Positions 5,714 through 5,966 of a stretch of 5,966 bases of DNA are shown in pieces. The notes under the pieces are model-generated. The model made no database searches and had not been told where the DNA came from. It saw only the letters and a program-made list of their open reading frames with translations. The first letter of the stretch is position 1. Every line of letters begins with the position of its first letter. This DNA comes from Gemmatimonadota bacterium. Its GTDB lineage: Bacteria; Latescibacterota; UBA2968; UBA8231. The position numbers and the translations under genes are program-made. Where the stretch lies: assembly GCA_009845645.1 (NCBI GenBank), contig VXZF01000094.1, positions 1 through 5,966 on the forward strand, written 5' to 3'.

Positions 5714-5966
5714 GAAACCAGCCCTAAAAATCGATCAACCACGCCAAATAGAGGCCCCCTAACCCGAATTCACGTTGTTTAATGTTTTCGCGGCGTGGGC
5801 AACGCGGCTCGCGTACTTAGCCCTCGTGGACAGAATCGTCCGTCTGGCTTGGGCTGCCGTGGCGAACAGGGCGACGAACGCCAACACCAATCTAAGTCGC
5901 TAGGCCGGGAGAGATTGGAACGATAATCGGTTGCGTCCGATAGATGGGACGCGAGGAAGGAAGATT
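5714..5966. other. No supported gene at the right end
   Basis: Both strands are interrupted by stops. A minus-strand stretch near 5772-5900 gives RLVLAFVALFATAAQA followed by basic residues and a stop, superficially like a signal peptide, but it is short and has no family similarity I can recognise. A six-base inverted repeat (gcgtcc / ggacgc, 5933-5952) has an eight-base loop and no T-run, so I do not call it a terminator. Confidence 0.4.

Noticed and set aside
5933..5952. Inverted repeat gcgtcc/ggacgc as a terminator
   Set aside because: It has only six pairs with an eight-base loop, no T-run on either side, and no gene clearly ending next to it.

Overview
The window reads as one minus-strand operon of four genes from an unidentified Gram-negative bacterium, followed upstream (right side) by about 0.9 kb of decayed, mostly non-coding DNA. 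The Gram-negative assignment rests on a LolA/LolB-like periplasmic protein with a Sec signal peptide encoded beside an RND-superfamily exporter. Base composition is moderately GC-rich. I cannot name the species. If the main finding is right, the host also carries selenocysteine machinery (selA, selB, selC, selD), none of which lies in this window.

Transcription order, right to left: (1) 5073-3898, a DUF2236 / MpaB / latex-clearing-protein-type oxygenase; (2) 3844-1562, a 760-residue RND/MMPL-family exporter; (3) 1565-756, an outer-membrane lipoprotein-sorting-like protein whose start overlaps the exporter stop as ATGA; (4) 699-109, a PRX-like peroxiredoxin of 196 residues. The fourth gene is the most interesting. 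Its two halves are in one frame, separated only by a TGA at 558-556. That TGA sits exactly where the family has its peroxidatic cysteine (FRGTW-C-x-x-C becomes FRGTW-TGA-R-R-S). A hairpin starting ten bases after the TGA has the geometry of a bacterial SECIS element. I therefore annotate it as a candidate selenoprotein with a U-x-x-S motif, while keeping a nonsense-mutated gene as the competing reading.

A second theme is fossil duplication. The peroxiredoxin carries a diverged in-frame tandem duplication of 30 residues. A copy of the last ~17 codons of the lipoprotein-sorting gene lies just past the peroxiredoxin stop (24-76). A copy of codons ~40-62 of the exporter gene, with a small deletion, lies between the oxygenase stop and the exporter start (3849-3897). 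Upstream of the operon, on the plus strand, is a 54-codon relic of a short-chain dehydrogenase (5549-5713), beside a 10-bp tandem duplication.

Functionally, the exporter and the lipoprotein-sorting-like protein are a recurrent pair and probably move a lipid or lipophilic product in the envelope. A heme oxygenase of the type that cleaves polyisoprenoid chains, together with a thiol/selenol peroxidase, would suit a pathway handling oxidised or peroxidised lipids. That link is inference from gene order only.
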